Notes under the pieces: generated by a model
What the model was told of the DNA's origin: nothing
The model's input: only the letters and a program-made list of their open reading frames with translations
The model's database searches: none
Made by a program: the position numbers and the translations under genes
Source: UBA1724 sp016302315
GTDB taxonomy: Bacteria > Verrucomicrobiota > Lentisphaeria > Oligosphaerales > Oligosphaeraceae
DNA: 64,000 nt
Direction of reading: 5' to 3'
Assembly (NCBI GenBank): GCA_016302315.1
Contig: JAEDNW010000001.1
Location: 3,517-67,516 of the forward strand
In this document: piece after piece, positions 43,938-53,700 of the stretch
Layout of the letters: each line of letters starts with the position of its first letter
Numbering within the stretch: position 1 is the stretch's first letter

Positions 43938-44839
43938 CCAACACCCCCGGAAGCCATCCGACCCACCCCGCCACGCCTTCCATGCCCCTTCCCTCCCCAC
44001 CCCCAAAGCCCAGGGGCGCCTTCCGGATCCTCCATTTCTCCGACATCCATGTGGGTATCCCCGACTGGTCCTGGCGGTATCTTCTGGACAAGCGGTGCCT
44101 GGGAAGGCTCAACCAGGCGCTTTCCCGCCAGGGGCGTCTCTCCCTGGATCTCCTGGAAGGGCTTCCCGCCTGGAGCCGGGAGACCGGCGCCGATGCGGTC
44201 CTCTGCACGGGCGACCTCACCTCCATCGGCTCCCCGGAGGAATTCCGCCGGGCAGAGGCCTTTCTGACCCCTCTCCGGGACGCCTATGGGAAGAACTTCC
44301 TCTATGTGCCAGGAAACCATGACGCCTATGTGCCGGGAAGTCTTCCCCCCCTCCGGGACACCTTCCGGGCCTTGAATCAGGGACTGGAGCTGGCCGACCT
44401 TCCCCTGGCCCGCCCCCTCGGCCCCCTGGAAGTGGTCCTCCTCTCCCCCGCCATCCCCTGCGCCCCGTGGCTCTCCCACGGAGCCATGCCTGCCTGCGAC
44501 TGGGATAAACTGGGCTATATTCTTCACTCTCCCTGCGGCGGGGCCGCCCGTCTGGTGGCCTGCCATTTCCCCCTCCTGGGCGCCAAGGGAACCCCCCTCT
44601 TCTGGCGTTCCCGCCTGGTGGGATGGGAGAGGCTCCTGCAATGGGGCAGGGAGGGACTCTTCCAGGCCTACTGCGCAGGGCATGTCCACCGCCCCTTCCT
44701 TCTCCCTCCACACCAGGGCGCCCCGTGGCTTGTGGGCGCAGGCTCCCTTACTCTCCATTCCTCCTGTTCCGTCCTGGACTTCCAGCCGGAAGACGGCACC
44801 TTCACCCCCTATCTCTTGCAGCGGAAGGAAATACCATGA
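43934..44839 (+). CDS. Calcineurin-like metallophosphoesterase
   Basis: The 301-residue protein has the five metallophosphoesterase blocks: HFSDIHVG, CTGDLTSIG, VPGNHDAYV, ACHFPLLG and AGHVHRP, which supply the dinuclear metal ligands. The substrate could be a phosphodiester, a nucleotide or a phospho-sugar; the family is too broad to decide. The longest frame starts with GTG at 43934, overlapping the NtrC stop as GTGA. An ATG at 43982 would remove a Pro-rich leader and is a good alternative. Its stop overlaps the rhaB start by 4 nt, so it is translationally coupled to the rhamnulokinase. Confidence 0.85.
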   Translation: MTNTPGSHPTHPATPSMPLPSPPPKPRGAFRILHFSDIHVGIPDWSWRYLLDKRCLGRLNQALSRQGRLSLDLLEGLPAWSRETGADAVLCTGDLTSIGSPEEFRRAEAFLTPLRDAYGKNFLYVPGNHDAYVPGSLPPLRDTFRALNQGLELADLPLARPLGPLEVVLLSPAIPCAPWLSHGAMPACDWDKLGYILHSPCGGAARLVACHFPLLGAKGTPLFWRSRLVGWERLLQWGREGLFQAYCAGHVHRPFLLPPHQGAPWLVGAGSLTLHSSCSVLDFQPEDGTFTPYLLQRKEIP

Positions 44840-46326
44840 AACACTTCCTGGCCTTCGACTTGGGCGCGTCCAGCGGACGGGCCATCCTGGGTAACTTCGA
44901 CGGAAAGACCATCGAGCTGGAGGAACTCCACCGCTTCGCCAACGGCCCCCACGAAGTGGAGGGACATCTCTACTGGGACATCCATACTCTCTTCGGCGAG
45001 ATCCGGGAGGGGCTCCGGAAGGCCCTGGCCACCGGAAAGGCCATCGACGGCATCGGCATCGACACCTGGGGCGTGGATCTCTGCTATCTGGGACAGGACG
45101 GCAAACTGCTGGGTCTCCCCCACCACTACCGGGATCCCCGCACCGATGATGTGATGCCCTGGACCTTCCAGCGGATTCCCCGGGAGGAGGTCTACCGGGA
45201 GACGGGCATCCAGTTCATGAATCTGAACACCATCTTCCAGCTGTCCGCCTCCCTGCGGGACGGCGAGGAAGCCCTGCAGAAGGCGGACAAACTCCTCTTC
45301 ATCCCCAACGCCCTCACCTATCTCCTCTGCGGAAAGGTGGCCGCCGAATACTCCATCGCCACCACCTCCCAGCTCTTCAATCCCCATACCGGGGACTGGT
45401 CCTGGAAGATCATCGACGCCCTGGGGCTGAAGCGCTCTCTCTTCCCGGAGATCCTCCCCTCCTGCACCGTAGCCGCCCCCCTCTCCCCCGCCCTGCAGCA
45501 GGAGATGGGCTGCGGTCCCATTCCCGTGATTCTCATCGGGAGCCACGACACCGCCTCCGCCGTAGCGGCCGTGCCCTCCAGCGGCGAGAAAAACTGGGCC
45601 TACCTTTCCAGCGGCACCTGGAGCCTCATGGGCGTGGAGCTGCCCTCCCCCCGCACCGATGAGAAGGCCCTGGCCGCCAACTACACCAACGAAGGCGGCG
45701 TGGGCAACACCATCCGCTTCCTGAAGAACATCATGGGGCTCTGGCTGATCCAGGAATGCCGCAACCAGTGGCTGCGGGAAGGGAAGAAATATTCCTTCGG
45801 CGAGCTGGCGGAGATGGCCCGCAAGGAAGCCACCCCCTTCCTGGCCGTCATCAACCCCAACGACCATCTCTTCGAGGCCCCCGGCGACATGCCCGCCAGA
45901 ATCCGGCAGTTCTGCCGGGAAAGCGGACAGCCCGAACCCGAAACCCCCGCCCAGATCATCCGCGTGGCCCTGGAATCCCTGGCCCTGCGCTATCGCCAGA
46001 CCTGGAATGAACTGGAAGACCTCCTGGACACCAAACTCACGGTCCTCCATCTGGTGGGCGGCGGATGCCAGAATGTCCTCCTCAACGAATTCACCGCCAA
46101 TGCCATCCAGGCCCCCGTGGTCACCGGCCCGGTGGAAGCCACCGCCATGGGCAACATCCTGGGACAGGCCATGGCCACCGGAGACATCCCCGACCTGGAA
46201 ACCGCCCGGAAAATCGTGGGCGCCTCCACCCCCACCCAGCGCTACGAACCCACCGACGCCCCCCTCTGGGAAAAGGCCTTCCTCCGCTATCAGGAAATCT
46301 GCAAGGGAGGCAAGTCCATCGGCTAA
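44836..46326 (+). CDS. rhaB: Rhamnulokinase
   Basis: It phosphorylates L-rhamnulose to rhamnulose 1-phosphate in L-rhamnose catabolism. The 496-residue FGGY-family kinase begins AFDLGASSGRAILGNFDG, the N-terminal phosphate loop typical of RhaB, and contains GIDTWGVDLCYL, YLSSGTWSLMGVE and VGGGCQNVLLNEFTANA. The length is normal (~490). AAGGAA six bases before the ATG serves as a Shine-Dalgarno inside the preceding gene, with which it overlaps by 4 nt. rhaA lies 2.4 kb downstream beyond two secreted-protein genes; no rhaD aldolase is in the window. Confidence 0.95.
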   Translation: MKHFLAFDLGASSGRAILGNFDGKTIELEELHRFANGPHEVEGHLYWDIHTLFGEIREGLRKALATGKAIDGIGIDTWGVDLCYLGQDGKLLGLPHHYRDPRTDDVMPWTFQRIPREEVYRETGIQFMNLNTIFQLSASLRDGEEALQKADKLLFIPNALTYLLCGKVAAEYSIATTSQLFNPHTGDWSWKIIDALGLKRSLFPEILPSCTVAAPLSPALQQEMGCGPIPVILIGSHDTASAVAAVPSSGEKNWAYLSSGTWSLMGVELPSPRTDEKALAANYTNEGGVGNTIRFLKNIMGLWLIQECRNQWLREGKKYSFGELAEMARKEATPFLAVINPNDHLFEAPGDMPARIRQFCRESGQPEPETPAQIIRVALESLALRYRQTWNELEDLLDTKLTVLHLVGGGCQNVLLNEFTANAIQAPVVTGPVEATAMGNILGQAMATGDIPDLETARKIVGASTPTQRYEPTDAPLWEKAFLRYQEICKGGKSIG

Positions 46327-46430
46327 TCCCCGTCCCCCCCCCCCCGAAGGAGAAGCAAGGCCCCCACAACGCCCACCCTCTCTCCTCCGGCGGGGAGGTC
46401 TGATGCGCAGACTATCATAAGTGCTTGTAT

Positions 46431-46445
46431 ATAAACAAGTTATAT
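46431..46445 (+). promoter_or_regulatory. 15-nt motif ATAAACAAGTTATAT, copy 2
   Basis: Identical to the element at 18274-18288 and likewise 23 nt before a start codon (46469). It lies in a 142-bp AT-rich gap after rhaB that also holds a 12-nt poly-C (46334-46345). TATA-rich sequence overlapping it could be the -10, but no -35 is evident. Confidence 0.5.
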
Positions 46446-46468
46446 ACATTCAACACGCCAGCTCCCTC

Positions 46469-47620
46469 ATGACCTTGATTCTCCTCCTCCTTCTTTGCCC
46501 TCTTCTCGCCCTGGGCCTGCCCGCCCAGACGGTCCAGCAGAGTCCCAAGAGTTTCCAGGAGCTACAGGAGGACTTTGCCATTCTCCAGAGTGTCCACCAG
46601 AAGAACACGGAGGACTACCTGAACTTTTTCAAGGCCGTGGGGGAGGCCTTCCGCACTCCGGATCCGGAGGAGGCATCCCTGCGGGCTCTGCGTCTGCGGC
46701 GGGAGGGGCTGCTGCTGCTCCAGAGTCTGGAGCGGGATCAGCAGCGCCAGGTGGAGTTCCAGAACGACCTGAGCGTGTATAGCGGGAAGCGTCAGCTCCT
46801 CAAGCAGGAGCGCAGCTACATCGCCATCTACCTGGACAAGCTCCAGAAATACGGGACGGAGCAGCAGGGGGCCATGGCGGCATTGCAGAGACAGCTGCAC
46901 CAGATGGACGCCCAGCTGAACCAGCTGCCTCCCCCGAAGACCTTCACCAGCGTCCACGGCGTGGAGTTCCAGCTCATCACCCCCAAAAAGTCCCCTGCCT
47001 TCTATGTCAGCCGGGAGCCCCTGAACGCCGACCAGTTCCGGGAATTGACCCGGGCCATGGACAGCACCCTGCCGGAGCAGGATCTAAACCGCCTCTGCCA
47101 GCGCTTCCAGGAGGAAGGTCCCTCCCTCCAGGAGGCCCTGGCGCTCTCCCGGGCCGTGGGCAGGATCGGCGGATTCCCCTGTACCCTGCCCTCCCCTGAA
47201 CAGGCAAAGCTCCTGGAATCTCTGGGACTGCCCTGGGAGAAGGCCGTCTGGCTGGAGGGGGGAAAGAACGAGGACATCGTGGAGAAGGAAGCCTGCCAGC
47301 GCTTCGGGGCCACCATGGTTCAGCTCTGGGATCCCCGGGAACTCCTGGCCTCCGGCCGGCAAAGCCACATTCTCCTGGAACTACCCTGGGCACGCTATCC
47401 CGAGCTGGGATGCCTCCTGGTCACTCCCGCCCTTACCGGACAACGCCATAGGATCGCCCTGCTGGAGCAGCGGCTCCAGGAGGAAGACGCCCTCCTTTGG
47501 GAGGAGAAGCCGGTTACCCTGGGGGAAGAAACTGAGGGGGAAGACGCCGCCGAAGCCCAGCAGGAGGACCAGCCCCCCGCCGAACCCCTCCCGGAACCCC
47601 CACAGGAGGACGCCCCATGA
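46469..47620 (+). CDS. Secreted coiled-coil protein with degenerate FGE-like domain
   Basis: The 383-residue protein has a signal peptide (TLILLLLLCPLLALGLPA) and then a helical, Gln/Leu-rich region (residues ~20-150, likely coiled coil). From ~165 it reads HGVEFQLITPKKSPAFYVSREPLNADQFRELTRAM and later GGFPCTLPSPEQAKLLESLG. This spacing recalls the formylglycine-generating/SUMF1 fold (FYMSKYEVTNAQY, RLPTEAEWE), but the catalytic cysteines are not apparent. The C-terminus is acidic and Pro-rich. I chose the ATG at 46469 because the shared 15-nt motif sits at a fixed distance and the longer GTG frame overlaps it. Its stop overlaps the next gene as ATGA. Function unknown. Confidence 0.65.
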   Translation: MTLILLLLLCPLLALGLPAQTVQQSPKSFQELQEDFAILQSVHQKNTEDYLNFFKAVGEAFRTPDPEEASLRALRLRREGLLLLQSLERDQQRQVEFQNDLSVYSGKRQLLKQERSYIAIYLDKLQKYGTEQQGAMAALQRQLHQMDAQLNQLPPPKTFTSVHGVEFQLITPKKSPAFYVSREPLNADQFRELTRAMDSTLPEQDLNRLCQRFQEEGPSLQEALALSRAVGRIGGFPCTLPSPEQAKLLESLGLPWEKAVWLEGGKNEDIVEKEACQRFGATMVQLWDPRELLASGRQSHILLELPWARYPELGCLLVTPALTGQRHRIALLEQRLQEEDALLWEEKPVTLGEETEGEDAAEAQQEDQPPAEPLPEPPQEDAP

Positions 47621-48705
47621 TCCGATTCTCTGAATTCTCCCGGCTCCTGCTGGCCCTGCTTCTCCTCCCCGCCTTCCTTCTGAAGGCCCAGACGCCTCCC
47701 CCCGCCCCGCCCCTGGGAGACGGCATCGGCATCTCCACGGCGGTGCTGGAAAGCCTCGCTCCCCAGAAGCGGGAGGACGGCGCCTCCATCAGCCGGTGCA
47801 AAGGCCCCTTCCTCCGGGAAGAGGTGCGGGGCAAGCAGTCGGAATACCAGCTTTCCGCCGCCCTCACCATCGCCGGCCCCTACCGCCAGCCCACCATCAG
47901 CCTGAAAAGCCTGGAGCGCCAGACCCTGAGCATCGTGCGGGTCTACGAGGCCTATCTCCGCACCTTCATTCCCGGCGACGCCCCCAACCAGGGCACCTAC
48001 GAATACCGGAAGCTGGAGGGCGAAACCTGGGAGGAGGAAGCCAAACCCCAGACTCGCTTCCTGGACGGCGGCCCTCTGGCCAACACCAGGGTCGTCCTGG
48101 ATGGCATCTCTTTGACCACCAACGAGAACGGAGTGGTCCAGGATCCGGAGAACCGCCTGGATCTGCTCTCCCGCTTTGATGCCCTGGGCAGCCGGAACAG
48201 CCAGGTCCGCATCCAGGTGGAGGGCTATGAGAGCCTGATTCTCCCCATCATGCGCACCATGCCCCAGCGGGCGGAAAATGACGAGCGCCGGCTGGAGGAG
48301 GATGAGGCCGGGGAACTGCTGCTGGCCTACGGGCTGGACTTCCGTCACAGCCGGGGCAAGCCGGAGCAGGAGGCCCTGACCTGCCGCGCCGTCCTGCCCA
48401 AGGGCATGGCCTACGCCGTCACCGGAGAGGCCTTCCCCCTGACGGTGGAAGTCACCAACCACGGCTCCGTCCAGACTTCCTGCCTCATTGCCCGGAGCTT
48501 CTCCCGCACCCCGGGACTCCATGGAAAACTCTTCTACTTCGGCGCCATTGCCCCAGGGCAGACCGCCTCCTTCACCCGGCTGATCACCGTCTCCCCCCAG
48601 GAAAAGAGCAGCAAGGCCTATCTGGAGATCCGCTTCTCCGACAGCTGGAGCATCCCCCAGAAACAGATCCTCCTGGACTTCCCCCTGATCCACGGAAGCC
48701 TCTAA
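47617..48705 (+). CDS. Secreted protein of unknown function
   Basis: The 362-residue protein has a signal peptide (SRLLLALLLLPAFLLKAQ). The mature part is rich in beta-strands, with segments such as TRVVLDGISLTTNENGVV and QVRIQVEGYESLILPI. A C-terminal Ig-like stretch (GEAFPLTVEVTNHGSVQTSCL) resembles domains used to build conserved-repeat/DUF11-type surface proteins. No catalytic motif is visible. The start overlaps the preceding secreted protein gene by 4 nt, so the pair is translationally coupled and probably works together. It is followed 55 nt later by rhaA. Confidence 0.65.
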   Translation: MIRFSEFSRLLLALLLLPAFLLKAQTPPPAPPLGDGIGISTAVLESLAPQKREDGASISRCKGPFLREEVRGKQSEYQLSAALTIAGPYRQPTISLKSLERQTLSIVRVYEAYLRTFIPGDAPNQGTYEYRKLEGETWEEEAKPQTRFLDGGPLANTRVVLDGISLTTNENGVVQDPENRLDLLSRFDALGSRNSQVRIQVEGYESLILPIMRTMPQRAENDERRLEEDEAGELLLAYGLDFRHSRGKPEQEALTCRAVLPKGMAYAVTGEAFPLTVEVTNHGSVQTSCLIARSFSRTPGLHGKLFYFGAIAPGQTASFTRLITVSPQEKSSKAYLEIRFSDSWSIPQKQILLDFPLIHGSL

Positions 48706-48760
48706 TCCCCCTTTCTCTACTCCCTACACACCAACTCTACCCCCATATCCCCCACCTATT

Positions 48761-50053
48761 ATGATGAACTTCATCCCCATGACCGATGCCGAAGTCCAGC
48801 AGCGCTATGAACTGGCGAAGAAATCCTTTGCCGACATGGGCGTGGACACCGAAAAGGCTCTCGAAACCCTGAAGAACACCCCCATCTCCCTCCACTGCTG
48901 GCAGGGAGACGATGTCCACGGCTTCGAAGTCCACGAGGGCGCCGTCAGCGGCGGCGGCATCATGAGCACCGGAAACTACCCCGGCTGCGCCACCTCCCCG
49001 GAACAGCTGCGCTGCGACGCGGAAACCGCCCTGAAGCTGATCCCCGGCAAGAAGCGCTTCAATCTCCACGCCATCTATGCGGAAACCGACGGAAAGGTGG
49101 TGGACCGGGACCAGATCACCCCCGAACACTTCGCCCGCTGGATGGCCTGGGCCAAGGAACAGGATGTGGCCCTGGACTTCAATCCCTCCTTCTTCGCCCA
49201 CCCCCTGGCCGACTCCGGATACACCCTCTCCAACCGGGATGACAAGGTGCGGGACTTCTGGGTGCGCCACGACAAGCAGTGCCGCCTCATCGCCGCCGCA
49301 ATGGGCAAGGCCCAGGGCTCTCCCTGCATCGTCAACCACTGGGTGCCTGACGGCGCCAAGGACCAGCCTGTGGACCGCCTCACCCCCAGAAAACTCCTCA
49401 AGGACTCCTACGACCGCATCTTCGCCGAAAAGCTGGATCCCGCCTGCATCCGGGACGGCGTGGAAAGCAAGGTCTTCGGCATCGGCCTGGAAGACTACAC
49501 CGTGGGCTCCCATGAGTTCTACATGAACTACGTGGCCTCCCGCCCCCAGAAGGATGTGATGATCACCTTCGACATGGGACACTTCCATCCCACCGAATCG
49601 ATCCACGACAAGATCTCCTCCGTGGCTGTCTTCCAGGACGAACTCCTCCTCCACGTCTCCCGACCCATCCGCTGGGACTCCGACCACGTGGTCAACTTTA
49701 ACGACGACCTCCGCAATCTCTTCCTCCAGCTGGTGCGCTGCAACTTCCTCAAGAACACCTATCTGGCCCTGGACTTCTTCGACGGCGCCATCGACCGCCT
49801 GGGCGCCTGGGTGGTGGGCACCCGCGCCGCCCAAAAGGCCCTCCTCTACGCCCTCCTGGAACCCACCCCCATCCTGGACCAGTTCGAGAAGGACAACGAC
49901 AACGCCATGAAGCTGGCGCTGCTGGAAGAGCTCAAGGGGGCCCCCTGGGAAGCCGTCTACGACGAGTTCTGCCGCCGTCAGGGCACCCCCGTGGGGAATG
50001 CCTGGATCAACCAGCTCTTCGACTACGACCGCAAAGTGGCCCGCACCCGCTAG
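48761..50053 (+). CDS. rhaA: L-rhamnose isomerase
   Basis: It converts L-rhamnose to L-rhamnulose, the first step of rhamnose catabolism. The 430-residue protein matches RhaA over its length (family ~419 aa), with ISLHCWQGDDVHGFE near residue 45, NLHAIYAE, DFNPSFFAHP, IVNHWVPDGAKD and ITFDMGHFHPTE, which include the His/Asp/Glu metal ligands of its TIM barrel. It starts MMNF behind a pyrimidine-rich leader. The ACT-domain gene follows after 6 nt. Its kinase partner rhaB is upstream on the same strand. Confidence 0.97.
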   Translation: MMNFIPMTDAEVQQRYELAKKSFADMGVDTEKALETLKNTPISLHCWQGDDVHGFEVHEGAVSGGGIMSTGNYPGCATSPEQLRCDAETALKLIPGKKRFNLHAIYAETDGKVVDRDQITPEHFARWMAWAKEQDVALDFNPSFFAHPLADSGYTLSNRDDKVRDFWVRHDKQCRLIAAAMGKAQGSPCIVNHWVPDGAKDQPVDRLTPRKLLKDSYDRIFAEKLDPACIRDGVESKVFGIGLEDYTVGSHEFYMNYVASRPQKDVMITFDMGHFHPTESIHDKISSVAVFQDELLLHVSRPIRWDSDHVVNFNDDLRNLFLQLVRCNFLKNTYLALDFFDGAIDRLGAWVVGTRAAQKALLYALLEPTPILDQFEKDNDNAMKLALLEELKGAPWEAVYDEFCRRQGTPVGNAWINQLFDYDRKVARTR

Positions 50054-50059
50054 CCTCCC

Positions 50060-50638
50060 ATGAAGAGCACACCCGTCCATGAGCCGCACCCCACCCGCCG
50101 CTACGCCATCTCGGTGATGTTCCGGGATCAGGTGGGGATTGTGGCCGATGTCGCCTCGGCCATTCAGAGCCTCCAGGGCAATCTTCTAGATGTCAGCCAG
50201 AGCGTCCTGCAGAACTACTTCTCCATGATCCTGCTGGCGGATTTCCATCCGGAGATCCAGGAGGAGCAGATTCTCCAGGCCCTGCGTTCCCTGGCCTCCC
50301 TCCAGGGTGCCTCCTTCGGCATCCTGGCCTGCCCCCAGGAACCCGCCGCCGCCGCCGCCGTCTCCCAGGAGGATGACACATACGTCCTCACCGCCTCCGG
50401 CCCGGACCGTCCCGGCATGGTGGCCTCCCTCTCCGCCTACCTCAAGGAGCGGAACATCAACATCGTGGACCTTTCCAGCCGCAACCACGAGGGAATCTAC
50501 ACCATGATCTGGCAGATCCAGATTCCCCCTGCCCTGGATGTCCAGAAGCTTCAGAGAAGCATGCAGCTGGCCTTCCAGCCCGATATGGAGATCGGCTTGC
50601 GCCACGACGCCCTCTTCCGGGTGACCAACGAAATCTGA
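50060..50638 (+). CDS. Two-ACT-domain protein, GcvR-like
   Basis: The 192-residue protein comprises two ACT domains. The first is about residues 12-90 (YAISVMFRDQVGIVADVASAI) and the second about 108-180 (YVLTASGPDRPGMVASLSAYL, NIVDLSS). They are separated by a short Ala-rich linker. This is the GcvR/ACT_6 arrangement. GcvR modulates the glycine-cleavage regulator GcvA, but other members are uncharacterised amino-acid sensors. It starts 6 nt after rhaA and is followed by an intrinsic terminator, so it appears to end the rhamnose transcript. Why an ACT protein is co-transcribed with rhaA is unclear. Confidence 0.8.
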   Translation: MKSTPVHEPHPTRRYAISVMFRDQVGIVADVASAIQSLQGNLLDVSQSVLQNYFSMILLADFHPEIQEEQILQALRSLASLQGASFGILACPQEPAAAAAVSQEDDTYVLTASGPDRPGMVASLSAYLKERNINIVDLSSRNHEGIYTMIWQIQIPPALDVQKLQRSMQLAFQPDMEIGLRHDALFRVTNEI

Positions 50639-50657
50639 CCTCCCCTTGCCCTACCCC

Positions 50658-50695
50658 GCCCCTTCCCTCCTGCCAGGAAGGGGCCGTTTCTTTTC
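50658..50695 (+). terminator. Intrinsic terminator between the ACT gene and the giant glycosidase
   Basis: GCCCCTTCC (50658-50666) pairs perfectly with GGAAGGGGC (50676-50684) over a 9-nt loop and is followed by CGTTTCTTTTC. It ends only 5 nt before the ATG at 50701, so it lies in the glycosidase's 5' region. Confidence 0.65.
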
Positions 50696-50700
50696 TCCCC

Positions 50701-53700
50701 ATGAACGCTTCCTCCCCTTTCCTCCGCCTTTGGCTCTGCCTCCTCCTGGGAACTTCCCTCCCCCTCCTCAGCCACACCGAAGAAGGCTCCCTCCCCTTCT
50801 CCCTGATGTCCACGGCCAAGAATGACAGCCAGGCCACCCTCCAGGCGGAGGAAGCCAGGCAGCGGGAGCAGGAGGGCTATCGTCTGGAAGGGGCGGCTCT
50901 CCGGGACGCCGTCTCCATCTTCGGGGCCTCCCCCAACGCCGTCTCCCAGGACATTCTCTCCCTGCAGGCCAGGGAATCCGCTTCCGGCTTCTACAACATG
51001 CACCAGAACTGGGACACCTCCCGGATCCGCCAGCTGGAATTCACCCTCCGGGCCGACCAGTCCGGATTTCTGCAGTTCTCCGGCAATCTCCTGAAGGACG
51101 GCAAGAAAACCCAATACATGGCCACCATCGAATCCCTGATTCCCGATGGGGAATGGCACACCCTGGTGATTCCCACCGAGGACACCGCCTGGGAGGGAAC
51201 CCTGACCAACTGGGAACTGCGCTGGCTGGGAAAGGACGGCGCCCGTCTGGAACTCCAATCCATTGACGCCCTCCCCTACCGCAACGCCTTCCTCAACGCC
51301 GCCCGGCGCAGCCCCGGAAAACCCCTGGTCGCCCCCGTGCTGCGTCCCCGGGCCCAATGCCGCCTCTCCTGGCAGGGAGAAGGCCCCAATCCCGGCATCC
51401 GCCTCCACTTCCTGGACTACAACCTGAAGGAGATACCGGGCACCTCCCTGGCGCTGCCTCCGGGCACCCAGGAGCCCCTGGAATTCACTACCCCCGAGGG
51501 CATGATTCTCACCTACGGGGAGCTTCAGGGGGAATCCGACGGCGTCCCCGTCCTGGAGCAGGTGGCCTACTGGACCTATTTTGAATCCCGGGGGAAATGG
51601 CGGGGATCCTGGCTGTGGTTTCAGAAGGAGGAGGGTCCCAACTACTACAACATGTGGCTGGAGCGCACCTTCGACCTTCCCGAGGATCCGGAGTATGCGG
51701 TCATCACCTATCTGGCGGACGATGTGGCCTACCTCTACATCAACGGGCAGTACTGCGGCAAGAACGAGACCTGGCAGGTGCCCCAGCGGGCCGACCTCAC
51801 CCATGTGCTGAAGAAGGGGCGGAACGTGATGAAGATCCGGGTCTACAACGGCGAACAGGCCGCAGGCTTTGCCGCCGACGTCTATGTCCGCGCCGGGGGG
51901 AAGGACTACACCTTCGACACCGATGAGTCCTGGCGCTGCGAATCCAAGACGAACCAGCCCCACTCCATTCCCGAAGTGGTGGACGAGCCGGTGGTGGTTC
52001 TGGGCAATCCCCACGTCACCGCCCCCTGGAAGAACGGGGCCGCCTACCGGTACGCCGGCCCCCGGGGCGTCCTGGCCCTGGAGGGAGACCCCGCCCCCGG
52101 CAGCTTCTCCGCCAAGGTGGTGACCCTGCCTCCCGAACCCATCTCCAGCCTCCGGCTCACCTTCACCGACACCCAGGAGAAAAATCCGCCCCGGGAATAT
52201 CTCCTCCCCCTCACCCCGGAATCCTCCCAGTGGAACGTGGGGGACACCCTCACCTTCTCCTATCCCCTCCCTCCCCTGGAAGAGGGCACATACCGCATCA
52301 CCGCCAACGATGACTACCTGGGCATCCAGAACGAACGCCCCCTGGGCACCCTGACGGCCCCGCCACGCCCCGCCACTTCCTTCCAGCAGGCCACCTTCCA
52401 GCAGGTGGGCACACGCCCCAGAATCTTCCTGGGAGACCAGGAGGTGTCTCCCTGCTTCTGGCACGCCATCGACATGATCCGGAACCGCCGCTTCCAGGAA
52501 ATGCCCCTGGCTCCCCGGGCTGGCATCCAGAACTACCGCCTGGTCCTGGATCTGAAGGAAGCCTGGGTTTCCCCGGAGGAGATTGACTACAGCAAGATGG
52601 AGGAGGCGGTGGACGCCATGCTGGCCGCCTGCCCCGAGGCCGTCTTCGCCCTCCACATCAACATCCAGATGCCCAACTGGTGGCTGGATCAGAATCCCGA
52701 CCAGGTCTGCACCTTCGCCGACGGCTCCCGCACCGGCGCCGACCGCTATATGCAGAGCCTGGCCTCCCGGAAGTGGGTGGAGGACGCCTCCCAGGCCATC
52801 CGCCAGACCATCCGCTACCTGGGGGGACGCTCCTACGCCTGCCGCCTCTGGGGCATCTCCATCGCGGAAGGCCACAACGGAGAATGGTTCTGGCCCGTCA
52901 CGGACAGCCGTCAGAACTACTCCTGGGGCGGCTACAACCGATGCGACCAGGAATATTTCCGGGAGCATCTCCGCCGGAAGTACGGGACGGACCAGCAGCT
53001 CCAGAAGGCCTGGCACAATCCCGCCGTCACCCTGGACGACCTCCCCGAACTCCCCCATTGGAAGACCGCCAGCCAGGCCACCCTGGGAATCCTCCGGGAT
53101 CCCGCCAAGGAACAGCCCCTCATGGACTGGCTGGAATCCCGGAACGAAGCCCTGGGAGAGGCCATCTGCGACTTCGCCAGGGCCATCAAGGAGGAATCCC
53201 AGGGAAAACTCCTCGTCGGATTCTACTACGGCTACCTCACAGAGCTGGGATGCAACGGCTATCTCCAGCTGCCTCTGGTGGGCCACAACGGTCTCCACAG
53301 AGTCCTCCAGTCCCCCGATGTGGATTTCCTCGGCGCACCCTCCCGCTATACCTACCGGAAGACCGGGGACGCCGACGGCATCATGCACCCCTGGACCACT
53401 CTCTCCCTCCACGGCATCGTCACCTACAACGAGATGGACTACCGCACGGCCTACTGCCGGCTTCCCGAGGCCAACACCATGCGGCACTATGTGGCCCAGG
53501 CCTCCACCGCCTATGAGAGCGTGGGGCAGCTCAACCGCTCCTTTGCCATGAATCTGGCCACCGGCATCGCCGGATACTGGTACGACCTCACCGCCGGTGA
53601 ATTCTACGAGCCCGCCCTCCTGGATTTGATGCGGGAGCATTCCCGCATCTGGGAGAGCCTGCCCCCGGTGCAAGGCACCACCCCCTGCCAGGTGGCCATC

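Noticed and set aside
46334..46345. Poly-C(12) tract as a phase-variation switch
   Set aside because: It lies between rhaB and the next gene, outside any coding frame and ~120 nt from the start; C-runs are common in this composition.
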